Source of the DNA: Enterobacterales bacterium
GTDB lineage: Bacteria; Pseudomonadota; Gammaproteobacteria; Enterobacterales; Enterobacteriaceae
Assembly: GCA_015654925.1 (NCBI GenBank)
Contig: JAATFX010000054.1
Coordinates: 1 to 34,256 of the forward strand
Reading direction: 5' to 3'
Length of the DNA stretch: 34,256 nucleotides
Positions 1 to 7,720 of this stretch are shown piece after piece; position 1 is the first letter of the stretch; every line of letters begins with the position of its first letter. The notes beneath the pieces are model-generated. The model saw only the letters and a program-made list of their open reading frames with translations. It did not search any database and was not told the DNA's origin. The position numbers were made by a program, and so were the translations under genes.

Positions 1-762
1 GAGCTGGAGTCCAACATCGGCGTCTGGCGCACCTATCAGGCGTTTCCGTTCACCAACGGCTGGGAACGGTGGGACGACGACTACGATTCCGGTAGTACCC
101 TATGGGTCGCCAATGTAGCGCGGCGCGTCGGCTGGCGGCAGGAACCCTATCCCTTCAACTGGGAGGCGCTGGCGTTCCACAACAATCTGCAATACAACGA
201 CGCGTACTCCACGGTCAACGGCACCTCAAAGGTGTACGACAGCAGCTCCGCGGTGCTCACCCACAAAGACGTCTCCGGCTTCTATCTTACGGCAAAAAAA
301 GCCTTATGGCGGCGTGACGGCGGGGCCGACGCCCACAACCCCGCGCCCAGCGCCGTGAGTCTGCACGGCAGCGTGTCGCAAACCTTGCAATCGGATGCCT
401 ATACGGGGATCGCCACGTTGGCCGACGTCGGCCTTATCTGGTCGGGACCCTGGCAGAGCCGCCCCAATGACAGTTACGGCCTGGCTTTCCGCTGGGCCAG
501 GCTGACGGATGGCGAGCACCGTTACTTGCAGGATATGTACGATTCCCTGGGCGGAACGGGGTGGCGGGTGCCGCGTAACGAACGGCAGTTGAGCATCGAC
601 GCTTCCTTTATGCTGACGCCGGAGGTCAACTTGACGATGACCGGTTCCCGCGTCTGGAACAACTCCAATTACCAGTATGCCTATACCAACATCAAACCGG
701 AGGATGGCTACACATTCTGGGTCCAAATCAACGTAATGCTGGAAAAACTGCTCGGTCTGTGA
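1..762 (+). CDS. Carbohydrate-selective porin, OprB-like (3' part)
   Basis: The frame is open from base 1 to the TGA at 760-762, giving the last 253 residues of a protein whose start lies outside the window. The sequence is rich in aromatic and alternating polar/hydrophobic beta-strand segments (ESNIGVWRTYQAFPF, VANVARRVGW, YGLAFRWARL) and includes ERQLSIDASFMLTPEVNLT, an outer-membrane barrel style matching my memory of OprB carbohydrate porins. Such porins admit sugars and other small solutes through the outer membrane. It ends in ...MLEKLLGL rather than the usual terminal aromatic residue of outer-membrane proteins, which is slightly odd. It converges on the sigma-54 activator downstream. 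Family assignment is by pattern only; the substrate cannot be told. Confidence 0.75.
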   Translation, partial: ELESNIGVWRTYQAFPFTNGWERWDDDYDSGSTLWVANVARRVGWRQEPYPFNWEALAFHNNLQYNDAYSTVNGTSKVYDSSSAVLTHKDVSGFYLTAKKALWRRDGGADAHNPAPSAVSLHGSVSQTLQSDAYTGIATLADVGLIWSGPWQSRPNDSYGLAFRWARLTDGEHRYLQDMYDSLGGTGWRVPRNERQLSIDASFMLTPEVNLTMTGSRVWNNSNYQYAYTNIKPEDGYTFWVQINVMLEKLLGL

Positions 763-780
763 CAACGGCGAACAAGAGAC

Positions 781-809
781 ATTGCCGGCGCCGTCCAGGC
801 GCCGGCAAT
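781..809. terminator. Bidirectional hairpin between convergent genes
   Basis: A perfect 12-bp stem (ATTGCCGGCGCC at 781-792 with GGCGCCGGCAAT at 798-809) encloses a 5-nt loop. It lies between the porin stop (762) and the stop of the opposing regulator (825). Neither side has a long T run, so it may be a weak or Rho-assisted terminator, or an mRNA 3'-end stabiliser for both genes. Confidence 0.6.
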
Positions 810-824
810 TCGCGCCTATGCCTA

Positions 825-2318
825 TCATCCCTGGTAGCAAATCATCTGCGTATCCGTACCGGACCTTCTGCGTCCCAGGCCCAGGGCTTGCATTTTCCTG
901 ACGATGGTGGGTTGGGACACGCCCAGCGCGGCGGCGATATGATAGGTGGTTTGGTATTTGTCCAATGCCAGCGCCAATACCGTCCTTTCGATTTGCGACA
1001 GGATATCCGGCAGAGTATGGTTAAGGCGTATTTGACTGGAGCAAAAATCCAATAACCCGTGGTCAAAATTTTCAGGCAGCGAACGTTGTCCGTTCTTGCC
1101 TAACAGCGGGGAAATCATTTCTTCGGTAATGAAGTTTTCATCGGAACAAATATACAAATATTCAATAATATTTTCCAGTTCGCGAATATTGCCCGGCCAG
1201 GCGTAATCGACCAATAGATTTAAGGTTGGCGTGGGAAATCTGATAATTCTGTTATAAATAGCATCAAATTTATGGAGAAAATACTCAGTCAGCAACGGGA
1301 TGTCGGTTTTTCTCTCCCGCAAGGGGATTAAATGAATGGGAACAAGGTTGATTCGGTAAAAAAGATCTTCGCGGAATTGCTTATCGGCAACTTTTTTATC
1401 CAGATCGGCATTGGTGGCGGCAATGACCCGGACATTAAGTTTAACCGGCCTGGTGCCGCCCAAGCGGACGATTTCTTTTTGCTGCAAGACGCGTAATAAT
1501 TTAGCCTGGGCCTCAAAGGGTAAATCGCCGATCTCATCGAGGAATATCGTACCGCCGTTTGCCTGTTCAAAAAAACCGGCTCTTCCCGAACTCGCTCCGG
1601 TGAATGCCCCTTTTTCATAGCCGAAAAGTTCGCTTTCTATAAGGCTAGCCGGTATCGCCGCACAATTGAGCTTGATAAACGGCCGATCTGCGCGTGCGCT
1701 TAATTTCTGGATATTCTCGGCCACGACTTCTTTACCCGTGCCGGATTCCCCGCGAAGCAAAACAGAAGCGTCGGTTTTTGCGACCCGCAGCATAATCCGC
1801 TTCAGCTCTTCCATCGGTCGGCTGATGCCAATCAAATTGGCGAAGGGCGGGGAAGCCGGCAACCCTTTTTTTCCCAGCGGCTCATGATAGGATTCGAAAG
1901 AATAAATAGGATAGTTGAATTTGGCATGGAGTTTCTGAAAAAACGATTGCGCGTACAGTATTGAAACCACATGCTCAATCTCATTTTCTTCATCGAGCAC
2001 CGGCATGCCCGACACAAAAGCCATTTTTTCCGGTAACAGATGATGAACAAAAAACGCCATTGCCTCTTTCTTTTGTTTAAGGACTTCCGTGGTAATCGCG
2101 TTTTTGAAATATTTCCCTTCTTTGATGATATCGTCAATGGTCCGGCCAAGGATCGCATCAGCGTCTATGATGGGATTTTCCCGCAGGTAAGCCTGGTTGA
2201 TATATTCCGTTACGCCGCTGGAGTTGGTTATGTAGATGGGGCATTCCAGGGTATCGACGATTTTCTTAAAATCAATCCCGGTCTCGTTAGCCGTATGAAG
2301 AAAATTTCCGCTGGACAT
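825..2318 (-). CDS. Sigma-54-dependent transcriptional activator (PAS, AAA+, Fis-type HTH)
   Basis: A 497-residue activator of RpoN promoters. An N-terminal PAS-like sensor (roughly residues 15-125, [20 protein letters not shown]) is followed by a linker and a sigma-54 AAA+ module: Walker A GESGTGKE near 190, the sigma-54 contact loop GAFTGA near 237, Walker [11 protein letters not shown] near 255 and AATNADLD. A Fis-type helix-turn-helix ([20 protein letters not shown]) lies near the C terminus. There is no receiver domain, so it is probably ligand-controlled through the PAS domain, like RocR/PrdR-type regulators. I chose the ATG at 2318 because AAGAGG precedes it at good spacing; a GTG six codons earlier overlaps that region without its own Shine-Dalgarno. 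A perfect CRP box lies about 100 bp upstream. I could not find a convincing -24/-12 promoter in the window, so its target is unknown. Confidence 0.93.
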   Translation of the reverse strand: MSSGNFLHTANETGIDFKKIVDTLECPIYITNSSGVTEYINQAYLRENPIIDADAILGRTIDDIIKEGKYFKNAITTEVLKQKKEAMAFFVHHLLPEKMAFVSGMPVLDEENEIEHVVSILYAQSFFQKLHAKFNYPIYSFESYHEPLGKKGLPASPPFANLIGISRPMEELKRIMLRVAKTDASVLLRGESGTGKEVVAENIQKLSARADRPFIKLNCAAIPASLIESELFGYEKGAFTGASSGRAGFFEQANGGTIFLDEIGDLPFEAQAKLLRVLQQKEIVRLGGTRPVKLNVRVIAATNADLDKKVADKQFREDLFYRINLVPIHLIPLRERKTDIPLLTEYFLHKFDAIYNRIIRFPTPTLNLLVDYAWPGNIRELENIIEYLYICSDENFITEEMISPLLGKNGQRSLPENFDHGLLDFCSSQIRLNHTLPDILSQIERTVLALALDKYQTTYHIAAALGVSQPTIVRKMQALGLGRRRSGTDTQMICYQG

Positions 2319-2416
2319 AATGGGCCTCTTGAACACCGGTTATTGAAAAAAAACTGTCCTGGCGCAAAGGCCAGAGTAGGTTAGATTAAGTTATAAATAA
2401 AATTGATAGCCGGAGA

Positions 2417-2432
2417 TGTGAAATAAATCACA
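2417..2432. promoter_or_regulatory. Perfect CRP-binding palindrome
   Basis: TGTGAAATAAATCACA matches the CRP consensus TGTGA-N6-TCACA at all ten fixed positions; flanking A/T extends the symmetry. It sits about 100 bp upstream of the sigma-54 activator and about 330 bp upstream of the divergent binding-protein gene, so catabolite control most likely acts on the activator. Confidence 0.8.
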
Positions 2433-2682
2433 TATCACCCGGTCTTGAACGGCGTTTTTTATTTATGTTAAGAAGTAATGAATTAGAGGTAAAGATAGTG
2501 AAAGGATATAAAAATATGCTTTTTATCACCCCCTGCCTGATATCAGGCGGCCGCATGGCATAAGTTTTTCAGCCTCACGCACTGGCCATCAGGCCGATGT
2601 ATGCGAAAGGATGGCTAACCGTCTCCGGCGCGAGGATTCGGAATACTTACCAGGTTGCCGAGGGATTGTGCGCGGCCCTCTA

Positions 2683-2710
2683 TTGACACAAAACTGCAAC
2701 GTGCTATCGT
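2683..2710 (+). promoter_or_regulatory. Sigma-70 promoter for the first binding-protein operon
   Basis: A perfect -35 TTGACA (2683-2688), a 16-bp spacer and a -10 TATCGT (2705-2710). It lies just upstream of the shared operator and about 55 bp before the binding-protein start. Confidence 0.55.
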
Positions 2711-2716
2711 CTATCG

Positions 2717-2735
2717 GTAATATATAACGTGTTAC
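2717..2735. promoter_or_regulatory. Shared operator, copy 1
   Basis: GTAATATATAACGTGTTAC lies at the expected transcription start of the binding-protein/racemase operon. It is nearly the same as the elements at 12352-12370 and 19258-19276. Position over the start point suggests repression, probably by the FCD-GntR regulator encoded at 20444-21100. Confidence 0.6.
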
Positions 2736-2763
2736 GGATTATGATTCCCTGAGGAGAATAGCA

Positions 2764-3684
2764 ATGCGCTTACGAATCAATATCGGTGTGGCTTTGGTCA
2801 GCTCGGCGCTGATGCTTTGCGCCGCCTCGTCAAATGCGGCCTCCGCCGACAACCTGCCCGCCGGTGAGGTGGGCAGCGTCGAGGCGGTGCCGGAGATTGC
2901 CGCGCTCGTACCCGATGCGATAAAAAAAAGAGGGGTGCTGCGCGTCGCCACCATGACCAAATATCAACCCTTTTCTTTTGCTGTCAATGGAAAAAACGTC
3001 GGCATGATCCCTGAGATGGTGACCGCGGTCGCCCAGACGATGGGACTGAAAGTCGATATCCAGGGTATGGACTTTCCCGCTATTCTGCTGGGGCTGCAGG
3101 CGCAGAAATACGATATAGGCATGGGCGAGTTTTTCGTGCGCAAAGACCGGGTTGAAGTGGCTGACTTTGTCACTGAGTGGAGTAATTTCGATGCGTTTGT
3201 GGTGAATAAAGGCAGCAAATATATGCCTGAAGGCATCGCGGATGTATGCGGGCACAAGATCGCGATCCTCGGCGGGTCTTCCGGCGTTCCCACCATGGAG
3301 GCCGGCAAGGCGCACTGCGCCAGCGCAGGCAAAGCCCCGCCGCAGGTCAGCGTCTTTCCGCAAATGGCGGATGCCGTGCTTGCGCTGTCCAGCAAACGCG
3401 TGGAGGCGGTATTGACCGGTCGCGAAGTCGGGCTGACCCTGGTTGCATCGGGACAACCGTTCGTGCCCACAGGCCATGTCGGCGGGGGCCCCTGCGCCAC
3501 GGCCGTCGCGCGCAATGAGTCAAGCGCGGGGCTGCTGCAAGCCCTTCAGGCGGCCTATGTACACCTGATCAAATCGGGAAAATATGCAGAAATTCATAAG
3601 CGGTGGGGCACGGACTACGGCATGATCGATAATCCGACCATTTATAAACAAGGCGATGCCCTGCCGGATTACAAAGTAGAGTAG
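2764..3684 (+). CDS. Periplasmic amino-acid-binding protein of an ABC importer (SBP family 3)
   Basis: A 306-residue solute-binding protein. The first ~30 residues form a Sec signal peptide (MRLRINIGVALVSSALMLC, then AASSNAASA). The mature protein shows a family-3 (polar amino acid) fold: GVLRVATMTKYQPFSFAVNG, ILLGLQAQKYDIGMGEFFVRKDR, DVCGHKIAILGGSSG and IKSGKYAEIHKRWGTDYGM. Two cysteines in the second lobe may form a disulfide. The ATG has GAGGAG upstream. No permease or ATPase is adjacent; two racemase-family genes follow. It resembles the second binding protein at 19346-20230 in both lobes (for instance GEFFVRKDRVEVADFVTEW against GEFYVTTERLKIADFVTNW), and both probably use the permease/ATPase pair at 9214-10946. 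A proline- or hydroxyproline-like ligand is inferred from the neighbours. Confidence 0.88.
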   Translation: MRLRINIGVALVSSALMLCAASSNAASADNLPAGEVGSVEAVPEIAALVPDAIKKRGVLRVATMTKYQPFSFAVNGKNVGMIPEMVTAVAQTMGLKVDIQGMDFPAILLGLQAQKYDIGMGEFFVRKDRVEVADFVTEWSNFDAFVVNKGSKYMPEGIADVCGHKIAILGGSSGVPTMEAGKAHCASAGKAPPQVSVFPQMADAVLALSSKRVEAVLTGREVGLTLVASGQPFVPTGHVGGGPCATAVARNESSAGLLQALQAAYVHLIKSGKYAEIHKRWGTDYGMIDNPTIYKQGDALPDYKVE

Positions 3685-3701
3685 GCGGTCGCAGACCGCT
3701 T
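3683..3701 (+). other. Stem-loop after the binding-protein gene
   Basis: GCGGTC (3685-3690) and GACCGC (3694-3699) form a 6-bp stem with a 3-nt loop directly at the stop codon. Such hairpins often follow binding-protein genes, protecting the 5' message and lowering downstream expression. The following TATATTTTAT is not a clean U tract, so partial readthrough is likely. Confidence 0.5.
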
Positions 3702-3744
3702 GATAGATATATTTTATCGGCAATTTCATCTCCCGGGAGACCTG

Positions 3745-4800
3745 ATGCATTCGAGATCTCACTTTTCCGTTGTTGATCTGCATTCCGCCGGCGCGCAGGC
3801 GCGCGTCGTGATTGGCGGCGTTCCGCAAGCCAGGGGCGACACCATGAACGAAAAACGGATGTACCTGGCCGCGAACTTCGATCATGTGCGCAAGCTGTTG
3901 ATGTATGAACCCCGCGGCGGCTCGCAAATGAGCGGCAGCCTGATTCTGGCCCCCTGCGATCCACGCGCCGACGTCGGCATTGTTTTCATCGAAAGCGGCG
4001 GCTGGCTGACCATGTGCGGTGCCGGCACCATCGGCGCGGCGACCGCGCTGATTGAGACGGGCATGTTTAAAGCGACCGGTCCGCAGGCGTCAATCGTCTT
4101 TGACACGCCCGCCGGCCTGGTGACGGCCCATATTGATATTAAAGACGGCAGCGTCCAGGGGGTCTCGCTCTCTAATGTTCCGTCATTCCTCGCGGTTAAG
4201 GACCATCAGATCGATTTGCCCGGGCATGGCATGGTCAACGTCGATATTGCCTATGGCGGCAATTTTTACGCGATCGTTCCCGCCGACCGGTTCGATCTGC
4301 AAGTGGCCCCGGCTTTTGCGGAGCGGCTCGTGTCCATCGGGCGGCAGGTGCGCGAAAGGACCAACGCGACCATCGCCGTCAGGCACCCGTTGGAAGCGGA
4401 CGCGGCGCCGATCCCGAATGTGATTTTCACGGGGCCGGGCTCAAGTCCCGGCGTTCATCGAAATCTGGTGCTGTTCGGCGAAGCCGGCGTCGATCGCTCC
4501 CCGGGCGGGACCGGGACATCGGCGCGCATGGCGCAGCGCTACGCGCGGGGAGAATTGGCGCTGGATGAACCCTTTTTCCATGAGAGCATTATCGGCTCGC
4601 GTTTCGAAGGCAAACTAACGGGTGTGCAAAACGTGGCCGGCAGGGAAATGGTCATCCCCTTGATCAAAGGGCGCGCTTTCGTGATTGGGCTGCGCAACTT
4701 TTTTGTCGATCCCGAAGACCCGTTTCAAGAGGGATTTGGGGTTGGTTATGCGGCGGATGCGCAGCGTCCCACTTTTTCAGCCGATAAGGATCGCCCATGA
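3745..4800 (+). CDS. Proline racemase-superfamily protein, Cys/Gly variant (first tandem copy)
   Basis: A 351-residue cytoplasmic member of the proline racemase/hydroxyproline epimerase/dehydratase superfamily (EPRGG near 55, GTGTSARMAQR near 256). Canonical racemases use two cysteines, in MCGH and SPCGTGTSA. Here the first is kept (Cys91 in TMCGAGTIG, without the usual His two places on), but the second is Gly254 (DRSPGGTGTSA). With one thiol missing, two-base 1,1-proton transfer is doubtful. A dehydratase- or lyase-like role, by analogy with the Cys/Thr trans-3-hydroxy-L-proline dehydratases, is possible. The ATG at 3745 was chosen because GGGAGA precedes it; the frame is open further upstream. 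It overlaps the next gene by 4 bp (ATGA), showing translational coupling. Confidence 0.85.
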   Translation: MHSRSHFSVVDLHSAGAQARVVIGGVPQARGDTMNEKRMYLAANFDHVRKLLMYEPRGGSQMSGSLILAPCDPRADVGIVFIESGGWLTMCGAGTIGAATALIETGMFKATGPQASIVFDTPAGLVTAHIDIKDGSVQGVSLSNVPSFLAVKDHQIDLPGHGMVNVDIAYGGNFYAIVPADRFDLQVAPAFAERLVSIGRQVRERTNATIAVRHPLEADAAPIPNVIFTGPGSSPGVHRNLVLFGEAGVDRSPGGTGTSARMAQRYARGELALDEPFFHESIIGSRFEGKLTGVQNVAGREMVIPLIKGRAFVIGLRNFFVDPEDPFQEGFGVGYAADAQRPTFSADKDRP

Positions 4801-5843
4801 AGTCGACCGTCCAATATTCCGTGATTGATGCCCACAGCGCCGGCGCGCCCGCGCGGGTGGTGGTCGGCGGCGTCGCGCCCGTTCCCGGCGCGCGTATCAG
4901 CGAAAAGCGGACCTACCTGATGGAGCATCGCGACGACATCAGGAAACTGCTGATGTATGAGCCGCGGGGAAGTTCGGAAATGTGCGGCAGCATATTGATG
5001 CAGCCCTGCGATCCCCGGGCCGATATCGGTATTGTCTTTATCGAAACCGGCGGCTGGCCGTTGATGTGCGGCGCGGGAACCATCGGCGCCGCCACCGTGA
5101 TGGTGGAAAACGGTTATGTCGACGTTACCGAACCCATATCCCGTATTTCGTTCGATACTCCGGCGGGTCTGGTGACCGCCGAAGTCGAGGTCGTCAACGG
5201 CGTGGTGAAAGGGGTCACGATCCAAAACGTCGCCTCTTACATGGTGGCGCCGGATCGGGTGGTGAACCTGCCGGGGCTCGGCCCCGTCACCGTGGATATC
5301 GTGTTCGGCGGGAATTACTACGCGCTGGTCCCCGCGTCCAGTTTGGCGCTGGAAGTGAGCCCGGCGTTTGCGGAGCGCCTGGTTAGCGCGGGACGCGCCA
5401 TCCGCGATAGCGTCAACCGCGATCTGCGCCTCACCGATCCCGCTACCGGTCATGCTTGCCATGTGCCGATGGTGATCTTCACCGAAGAGCAGAACAGCGC
5501 CGGCAGCTATCGCAATCTGGTGTTTTTCGGCGAATCAGGCGTCGATCGCTCACCCGGCGGTACGGGAACGTCGGCGCGCATGGCCCAGCGGTTTTATCGC
5601 CGCCAGCAAGCGCAAGGCGACAGGTTCCGGCACGAGAGCATCATCGGTTCGGTTTTCGAAGGCACCATAGCGGATACGGTGATGCTCAATAATAATGTCG
5701 AGGCCATCATTCCGAAGATACGCGGCCGCGCCCATATCATTGCGCAATCGACCTTTCTACTCGATCCCCAAGACCCTTTTGCCGAGGGGTTTGGCGTAGG
5801 CTACGGCAGCGATGCGCGGCCGCCAGCAAACCGGACCGCGTAG
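4797..5843 (+). CDS. Proline racemase-superfamily protein, Cys/Gly variant (second tandem copy)
   Basis: A 348-residue paralogue of the preceding gene, aligned without gaps over the first half (both have LLMYEPRG, Cys91 in MCGAGTIGAAT and Gly254 in DRSPGGTGTSARMAQR). It arose by tandem duplication and has since diverged; the differences are spread along the whole length. It also has an additional cysteine in the EPRG loop (SEMCGS, Cys63) where the first copy has SQMSGS. The ATG overlaps the stop of the first copy, so the two may be made in equal amounts and form a hetero-oligomer. The active-site change is the same in both, so it is a stable feature of this lineage rather than decay. Exact reaction unknown; an imino-acid substrate is inferred. 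Confidence 0.85.
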   Translation: MKSTVQYSVIDAHSAGAPARVVVGGVAPVPGARISEKRTYLMEHRDDIRKLLMYEPRGSSEMCGSILMQPCDPRADIGIVFIETGGWPLMCGAGTIGAATVMVENGYVDVTEPISRISFDTPAGLVTAEVEVVNGVVKGVTIQNVASYMVAPDRVVNLPGLGPVTVDIVFGGNYYALVPASSLALEVSPAFAERLVSAGRAIRDSVNRDLRLTDPATGHACHVPMVIFTEEQNSAGSYRNLVFFGESGVDRSPGGTGTSARMAQRFYRRQQAQGDRFRHESIIGSVFEGTIADTVMLNNNVEAIIPKIRGRAHIIAQSTFLLDPQDPFAEGFGVGYGSDARPPANRTA

Positions 5844-5917
5844 GAGAATGGCGCTATTCACGCCAGGCAAACGCCCGCGCCGGGGCGTATCGCAGTAAAG
5901 CCTATGGGTTATAAATG

Positions 5918-5948
5918 AAAAACGCCCCGGAACCAGCAGCCCGGGGCG
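5918..5948 (-). terminator. Intrinsic terminator of the leftward transport/dehydrogenase operon
   Basis: Read leftward, an 8-bp GC stem (CGCCCCGG/CCGGGGCG, 5923-5930 with 5941-5948) with a 10-nt loop is followed by five T residues. It lies about 60 bp past the stop of the semialdehyde dehydrogenase gene. Confidence 0.75.
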
Positions 5949-6005
5949 CTGAACGCGCGCGTCTTGATCCGTCTCGCCCTTCCTTAGGTAGCGCCCCGAT
6001 TCCGT

Positions 6006-7583
6006 TCAGATTTTTTCGCGCGTGCAAACGCCGTTGACCAGGCGCGTTATATTCAGCGGATTGCCATCTTTTAGCGCTGCGGGCAGTAACTCCTGCGGAT
6101 AATCCTGATAGCAGACCGGGCGCAAAAAACGGTCGATCGCCAGCGTGCCCACCGACGTGCCGCGGGCGTCGGAGGTCGCCGGCCATGGACCGCCGTGCAC
6201 CATGGCGTCACAGACCTCGACGCCGGTGGGATAACCGTTTAACAGCAGGCGGCCGGCTTTGCGTTCCAATAAAGGAACCAGATGGGCGAAACGTTGCCAA
6301 TCTTCCGTTTCCGCTACCAGCGTCGCGGTCAACTGCCCCCGGAGTCCCGCCAGGGCCTGCGCCAGCCCGGCTTGATCCGCCACGGCAACGGCGATGGTTA
6401 CCGGCCCGAAAACCTCATCTTGCAGCAGCGGATCGCCTGAGGCCAATAAGCCGGATTGCGCCTGGAACAGTTGGGGAACCGCCTGCATACCTTGCTGCGG
6501 TTCGCCGGCGAGATGGGTGATTCCCGCATGTTGATGCAATTGCGCCAGCCCGTGTTCATAGCTGGCGAGCACGCCGCGGTTGAGCATGGTTTGCGGCGGG
6601 CTGCGCCGGATATTTTGCCGCATCATCTGTAAAAAGGCGCTGAAGTCGGGCGAGTCAATGCCGATTATCATCCCCGGATTGGTGCAAAATTGCCCGCAGC
6701 CGGCCACCACCGAATCCGTCAGCTCGCGGGCGATTTTCTCGCCGCGCGCCGCCAGCGCGCCGGGCAGCAGGATTATCGGATTAATGCTGCTCATTTCGGC
6801 AAACACGGGGATAGGATCGGGGCGCGCGGCGGCCATATCATACAATGCGCGGCCGCCTTTCAGCGAACCGGTAAAACCCACCGCCTGAATGGCCGGATGC
6901 CGCACCAGGACTTGCCCGATGCCGCCGCCAAAAATCATATTGAACACCCCGGCCGGCATGCCGCTTTGCCGGGCGGCGCGCACGATGGCGTTTGCCACGC
7001 AATCGGCGGTGGCCATATGGCCGGTGTGCGCTTTCATTACCACCGGACAACCCGCCGCCAGGGCAGCGGCGGTATCGCCGCCGGCGGTGGAGAAGGCGAG
7101 GGGGAAGTTGCTGGCGCCAAATACCGCCACCGGCCCGATACCGCGTTTTATCTGGCGTACATCGGGACGCGGCAGCGGGGCGCGGTCCGGCAGCGCGGTA
7201 TCGATGCGGGCGCCGAAACAATCCCCGCGCCGCAGCACGGAAGCGAACAGCCGCATTTGGCCGCTGGTGCGCGCGCGCTCCCCGCGGATACGGCCTTCAG
7301 GCAGCGCCGTTTCCCGCATCGCCAACCGGATAAAGTCATCGCCCAGCGCGTCCAGTTCATCGGCGATGGCATCGAGAAACAGGGCGCGGGCCGGCGCAGA
7401 TGCGCCGTGATATGCCGGAAAAGCCTGCTCCGCGGCCAGGCAGGCCCGGACGGCTTCCTGCTCCGTGGCTTGATAAAACACGTAGGGCAGCGCCTCGCCG
7501 GTAAACGCATCATAACTGGTAAGCGTAATGCCGTTTTGCCGGCTGCGTTCACCGTGAATAAAATTTTCACCCAGAATTTGCAT
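6006..7583 (-). CDS. 2-oxoglutarate semialdehyde dehydrogenase-type aldehyde dehydrogenase
   Basis: A 525-residue NAD(P)-dependent aldehyde dehydrogenase. Sequence features (VFGASNFPLAFSTAGGDTA near 154, AFTGS-like VGFTGSLKGGR, Glu263 in FAEMSSINP, catalytic Cys300 in GCGQFCTNPG) match the long alpha-ketoglutarate-semialdehyde dehydrogenase branch used in hydroxyproline and glucarate breakdown. It would oxidise 2,5-dioxopentanoate to 2-oxoglutarate, the last step of bacterial hydroxyproline catabolism. The start ATG at 7583 has AAGG about 7 nt upstream. It is the last gene of a leftward operon (permease, ATPase, second aldehyde dehydrogenase, this gene). A 40-nt stem-loop separates it from the gene before. 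Substrate is inferred from family and context. Confidence 0.87.
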   Translation of the reverse strand: MQILGENFIHGERSRQNGITLTSYDAFTGEALPYVFYQATEQEAVRACLAAEQAFPAYHGASAPARALFLDAIADELDALGDDFIRLAMRETALPEGRIRGERARTSGQMRLFASVLRRGDCFGARIDTALPDRAPLPRPDVRQIKRGIGPVAVFGASNFPLAFSTAGGDTAAALAAGCPVVMKAHTGHMATADCVANAIVRAARQSGMPAGVFNMIFGGGIGQVLVRHPAIQAVGFTGSLKGGRALYDMAAARPDPIPVFAEMSSINPIILLPGALAARGEKIARELTDSVVAGCGQFCTNPGMIIGIDSPDFSAFLQMMRQNIRRSPPQTMLNRGVLASYEHGLAQLHQHAGITHLAGEPQQGMQAVPQLFQAQSGLLASGDPLLQDEVFGPVTIAVAVADQAGLAQALAGLRGQLTATLVAETEDWQRFAHLVPLLERKAGRLLLNGYPTGVEVCDAMVHGGPWPATSDARGTSVGTLAIDRFLRPVCYQDYPQELLPAALKDGNPLNITRLVNGVCTREKI

Positions 7584-7674
7584 AGCGGAACCTTGATAAC
7601 GTGCTGAAAAAGAGATCGGGCGCCGGCGGACGGCGCGGGTTTGCCTGCGGATTTATGGCGACCGAAGCCGATTT

Positions 7675-7714
7675 ACGCAAAACACCCTGCGGCCAGGCCG
7701 CGGATGTTTTGCGT
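7675..7714. repeat. Large interrupted stem-loop between two dehydrogenase genes
   Basis: A perfect 10-bp outer stem (ACGCAAAACA at 7675-7684 with TGTTTTGCGT at 7705-7714) encloses an inner GCGGCC-a-GGCCGC hairpin. It fills the gap between the two leftward aldehyde dehydrogenase genes. No T run follows on either side, so processing, message stabilisation or a REP-like element fits better than simple termination. Confidence 0.6.
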
Positions 7715-7720
7715 TCGGTT

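Noticed and set aside
2337..2763. A -24/-12 sigma-54 promoter in the gap next to the activator
   Set aside because: No sequence with GG and GC at the right 10-bp spacing and supporting flanks was found; the gap instead has a clear sigma-70 promoter.
5872..5888. ACGCCC/GGGCGT hairpin as terminator of the tandem racemase operon
   Set aside because: Short stem with no T run after it; it could contribute to termination but is not convincing on its own.
6690..7607. A 305-codon rightward open frame opposite the semialdehyde dehydrogenase gene
   Set aside because: It is antisense to a gene with all catalytic motifs, has no Shine-Dalgarno or recognisable domain, and long antisense frames are common in GC-rich coding DNA.
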